A stretch of 27,413 bases of DNA from an uncultured Chloroflexota bacterium (GTDB lineage Bacteria > Chloroflexota > Dehalococcoidia > CAUJGQ01). A program made the translations under genes and the position numbers. The stretch covers positions 1 to 27,413 of the forward strand of contig CALFMN010000120.1 in assembly GCA_937879875.1 (NCBI GenBank), written 5' to 3'. The notes beneath the pieces are model-generated. The model made no database searches. It saw only the letters and a list, made by a program, of their open reading frames with translations, and had not been told where the DNA came from. Of the stretch, positions 24,466 to 27,413 are shown piece by piece (the first letter of the stretch is position 1; each line of letters opens with the position of its first letter).

Positions 24466-27183
24466 ATGCGCAACACTACCAACCGCACCCTGCTCGCCGT
24501 CGTCGTCGCGCTCTTCGTCGTCGCGGTCTACATCGTCTGGCCGAACGACCCGAAGAAGTACCTGCCAGGTTTCATTCCGTGGCCGAGCGGCTCCGGTCTG
24601 CACCTGAGCGGCTTCAAGCGCGAGCAGATGCGGCTGGGCCTCGACCTGAAGGGCGGGGCGCGCACCGTGGTGCAGGCACAGTTGCCGTCCGGCTACGACA
24701 CGAAGAACCTGCCTTCAGCCATGGATGAGGCGGTCAAGATCTACGAAAACCGCGTCAACAAGTTCGGCCTCTCCGAGGCCGAGGTGACGCGGCAGGGCAA
24801 CGATAAGATCGCCGTCGACGTGCCCGGCATCACGGCCGACGAAGAGCGCAACCTGATCGGCAAGACGGCCCAGCTCGAATTCAAAGAGCCGCAGATCGAT
24901 CCGACCACCAGCGCGCCGAAGACCGACGCCAACGGCCAGCCGGTCTTCACCCCGGCATGTCTCGATTACGGCTGCCCCAACGGCGAGCAGCCGCTCACGG
25001 GCAAACTGCTCAAGCCGAACTCGTTCGTCAGCCAGGATGCCGCCGGACAGCCCGAAGTCGCCTTCAACTTCACGTCTGAGGGCGGCAAGATCTTCGGCGC
25101 CGTAACGGGGCGCAACATCGGCAAGCAGATCGCGATCTTTCTCGACAACGACCAGATCAGCGCGCCGACCGTGCAGGCGCAGATCACCGACAGCGGTGTG
25201 ATCACCGGCCAGACCGCCAGCCAGGCCAAGCAGCTCGTGGCGCAGCTCAACTCCGGCGCCCTGCCGCTGAACTTCAACGTGGTGCAGCAGACGACGGTCG
25301 ACGCCACGCTCGGCAAGGACTCGGTTTCGAAGACGGTGTTCGCCGGCGAGATCGGCTTCCTTGCCGTCGCCTTCTTCATGATCGTCTTCTACCGGCTGCC
25401 GGGCGTGCTCGCCACACTGGCGCTGATCGTCTACACGGCCGTGGTGCTGATGATCTTCAAGCTGGTGCCGGTGACGTTGACGCTGCCCGGTATCGCGGCC
25501 TTCGTGCTCTCGATCGGCATCGCCGTCGATGCCAATATTCTGATCTTTGAAAGGACGAAGGAAGAGTTACGCGGCGGCCGCGGCCTCAACTCGGCGATCG
25601 AGCAGGGCTTCCGCCGCGCCTGGCCCTCGATCCGCGACAGCAACGTCTCCACAATCATCACCAGCCTGATCCTGTTCTACTTCGGCGATCAGTTCGGCGC
25701 CGCGCTGGTCAAGGGCTTTGCGCTCAACCTCGCGATCGGCGTGATCATCAGCCTCTTCTCCTCGATTCTGGTGACGCGGCTCTTCCTGCTGCTCACCGTG
25801 GGCACGCGGCTGGGGCGCAGCAGGTGGATGTTCGGCGCCCAGCGCCCGCAGTACGCGCAGCGTGCCGAAGCGGTGGAGCGCCGCGAGCCGCGCCGGCTGC
25901 CGGGCGTACTCAATCTCGTGGGCAACCGCAAGTATTACTACGCGCTCTCGATCGCGATCATGGTGCCTGGTCTGATCTCGCTGGCAGCGCCGGGCGAGCG
26001 CCTGCGGCCGGGCATCGAGTTCACCAGCGGCACGACCTTTACGCTGCGCTTCGAACAGCCGCCTTCGCAGGCACAGCTCGCGCAGCAGCTCGCCTCGTAC
26101 GGCTACGGCGACCCGGCGCTCACGCCGAAGGGCAACGACGAGTGGACCGTGCAGTTCCCCAACGGCGTTCCCGCCGACCAGTTGCAGCAGAAGCTGAAGA
26201 CCGACTTCTCCGTCGATACGTTCACGCCGAACGGAAACGGCGGCGACCTCAAGTTGAAGACGCCGCCGAGCCAGCAGCAACTGCGCACCTACATCCAGAG
26301 CGGCCTGCCGGCGAGCGTCGTCCCCGTCGTGCGCACCGCGGCGAAAGATGCCCGCGTGCAGGGCGCCGCTGCCAATGAGTTTCTGATCAGAACGAAAGAG
26401 ATTCCCGGCAACGTGACCAGCACGGACGTCGGCCCGGCGCAGCCGACCGCGCTCGACAGCCTGCGCAACGCGCTGATTACGCAGTTCGGCCACCTGACGG
26501 ACACCAACAACCGCGTCACCGACCGGCTGATCGACAGCAACACCGTTTCGTCTATCGTCTCGAAGCAGATCGTCAAGCAGGCGGCGCTGGCGGTGATCGT
26601 CGCCTCGCTCTTCATCCTGATCTACATCACCTGGGCATTCCGCGCGGTGCGCAATCCCTTCCGTTACGGCCTTTCGGCGATCATCGCGCTCCTGCACGAC
26701 GTGCTGGTGGTGGTTGGTCTCTTCTCAATCTTCGGCCGCGTCTTCGGCACCGAGATCGACACGATGTTCATCACCGGCTTATTAACGGTGATCGGCTTCA
26801 GCGTGCACGATACGATCGTGGTGTTCGACCGCATCCGCGAGAACCTGCAGCGCGGCATCAGCCGCGACTTCGAGGTCACGGTCAACGAGAGCCTGCTGCA
26901 AACGCTCGATCGCTCGCTGAGCACGTCGCTGACGGTGGTCTTCACGCTGGTGGCGCTGCTTTTGCTCGGCGGCGCGACGATCCAGGCGTTCGTGCTGGTG
27001 CTGCTGATCGGCATCATCTCCGGCACGTACAGTTCGATCGCGATCGCCAGCCAGATCCTGGTGGAGTGGCACTACCACGACCCGACGCCGGGCATCACGC
27101 ACTTCCTGAATCGCTTCGGCATCCACCGTCGCCGCCGCGCCCCGGCCACCGTGCGCCCAGGCCCGCGCCAGCCGGTGGTGTGA
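24466..27183 (+). CDS. secDF: Fused protein translocase subunits SecD-SecF
   Basis: The 905-residue membrane protein joins SecD (about 1-455) and SecF (about 480-905), which use the proton gradient to pull secreted proteins through SecYEG. The SecD half has the N-terminal helix, LGLDLKGGA, a long extracytoplasmic P1 region, then six helices with GIAAFVLSIGIAVDANILIFERTKEEL. The SecF half has its first helix near residue 490, then GIEFTSGTTF (usual form GxDFxGGT), a second extracytoplasmic domain and GLLTVIGFSVHDTIVVFDRIREN. Both halves keep the Asp that carries protons. The extracytoplasmic part of SecF is larger than usual (about 200 residues). ATG at 24466 has GAGG upstream. Confidence 0.95.
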   Translation: MRNTTNRTLLAVVVALFVVAVYIVWPNDPKKYLPGFIPWPSGSGLHLSGFKREQMRLGLDLKGGARTVVQAQLPSGYDTKNLPSAMDEAVKIYENRVNKFGLSEAEVTRQGNDKIAVDVPGITADEERNLIGKTAQLEFKEPQIDPTTSAPKTDANGQPVFTPACLDYGCPNGEQPLTGKLLKPNSFVSQDAAGQPEVAFNFTSEGGKIFGAVTGRNIGKQIAIFLDNDQISAPTVQAQITDSGVITGQTASQAKQLVAQLNSGALPLNFNVVQQTTVDATLGKDSVSKTVFAGEIGFLAVAFFMIVFYRLPGVLATLALIVYTAVVLMIFKLVPVTLTLPGIAAFVLSIGIAVDANILIFERTKEELRGGRGLNSAIEQGFRRAWPSIRDSNVSTIITSLILFYFGDQFGAALVKGFALNLAIGVIISLFSSILVTRLFLLLTVGTRLGRSRWMFGAQRPQYAQRAEAVERREPRRLPGVLNLVGNRKYYYALSIAIMVPGLISLAAPGERLRPGIEFTSGTTFTLRFEQPPSQAQLAQQLASYGYGDPALTPKGNDEWTVQFPNGVPADQLQQKLKTDFSVDTFTPNGNGGDLKLKTPPSQQQLRTYIQSGLPASVVPVVRTAAKDARVQGAAANEFLIRTKEIPGNVTSTDVGPAQPTALDSLRNALITQFGHLTDTNNRVTDRLIDSNTVSSIVSKQIVKQAALAVIVASLFILIYITWAFRAVRNPFRYGLSAIIALLHDVLVVVGLFSIFGRVFGTEIDTMFITGLLTVIGFSVHDTIVVFDRIRENLQRGISRDFEVTVNESLLQTLDRSLSTSLTVVFTLVALLLLGGATIQAFVLVLLIGIISGTYSSIAIASQILVEWHYHDPTPGITHFLNRFGIHRRRRAPATVRPGPRQPVV

Positions 27184-27188
27184 GCTGG

Positions 27189-27283
27189 CGTCGGCCCTCA
27201 TCCTCTCCTGTCTCCTTCCCCCAATCCTGGAGGGAAGGAGACGATCCGGCGTCGGGCATTCCGTGGCCGCCGCGGTTAACCCT
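27189..27283 (+). repeat. Intergenic repeat family 1, third copy, diverged and truncated
   Basis: Starting six bases after the secDF stop, the block matches the left half of the 10447 copy: the first 28 bases from TCGGCCCTCATCC are identical. The internal hairpin is partly changed (CCCCCAATCCTGGAGGG), and the block keeps GAGACGATCC and GCGGTTAACCC at the same spacing. After 27283 the similarity fades. It shows the family is dispersed and not only a local duplication around otsA. Here it could serve as a terminator for secDF. Confidence 0.8.
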
Positions 27284-27384
27284 GCTGCGGTGTGCGCGTT
27301 CTTGGATCGTCACGGGTAACCCGACGCCCTTCGGATCGCTCCAGTCTGGATCGCCCCTTTCCCCTAGTATTGGTGATTTACGGC

Positions 27385-27413
27385 TTGACAAACCCATATC
27401 TCCTGACTATACT
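27385..27413 (+). promoter_or_regulatory. Near-consensus sigma-70 promoter at the window edge
   Basis: TTGACA (27385-27390), a 17-base spacer and TATACT (27408-27413) match the sigma-70 consensus in 11 of 12 positions with ideal spacing. It is the strongest promoter sequence in the window and lies in an AT-richer pocket. Such strong promoters in GC-rich genomes often drive tRNA, rRNA or other abundant RNAs; the transcribed part lies beyond 27413 and cannot be seen. Confidence 0.75.

Noticed and set aside
25567..26697. A 376-codon minus-strand open frame opposite secDF
   Set aside because: Arg/Gln/Glu-rich shadow of secDF with no ribosome site or family resemblance.

Overview
The window is GC-rich bacterial chromosomal DNA with dense, overlapping genes and frequent GTG/TTG starts. 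A PyrR-controlled pyrimidine operon, a fused SecDF behind YajC, a GT20 trehalose-phosphate synthase of the PSKN-motif type and many GC-rich intergenic stem-loop repeats suggest a Chloroflexota-like or related deep-branching bacterium. This is an inference from gene content; there is no rRNA or tRNA here to confirm it.

Layout. Positions 1-922 hold no intact gene, possibly a decayed LysR-type regulator. From 10,340 down to 923 (minus strand) runs a pyrimidine operon: leader peptide, pyrR, pyrB, pyrC, carA, a GNAT acetyltransferase, a small membrane protein, carB and pyrK. Most joints are 1-4 base overlaps or gaps of a few bases. No pyrD, pyrE or pyrF is present. The 5' leader carries a PyrR-binding RNA loop, a short leader ORF whose stop overlaps the pyrR start, and a terminator hairpin whose 3' arm is the pyrR Shine-Dalgarno.

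Positions 10,447-12,379 hold otsA (GT20) on the plus strand, enclosed by a perfect 167-bp inverted repeat. Next, on the minus strand, comes an operon read oppA-oppB-oppC-otsB: peptide/oligosaccharide-type ABC importer genes without ATPases, ending in trehalose-phosphatase coupled to oppC. A strong stem-loop separates oppA from oppB. After a 720-bp stretch with no supported gene come a flavin-dependent acyl-CoA-dehydrogenase-like protein, an SDR oxidoreductase and a 48-residue orphan small protein (all minus), then an SRPBCC protein (plus) and a VOC protein (minus).

From 21,916 to 27,183 (plus) lie housekeeping genes: peptide deformylase, CCA-adding-type nucleotidyltransferase, YajC and fused SecDF. 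A stem-loop between def and the nucleotidyltransferase gene sits exactly between a good Shine-Dalgarno and the start codon. The window ends in a near-consensus sigma-70 promoter whose transcript lies outside.

Two families of non-coding repeats with inverted ends and internal hairpins occupy gene borders: family 1 at both sides of otsA and after secDF, family 2 between pyrB and pyrC and between the SRPBCC and VOC genes. The most notable signals are the pyr leader device, the possible otsA inversion segment and the structured Shine-Dalgarno spacer.
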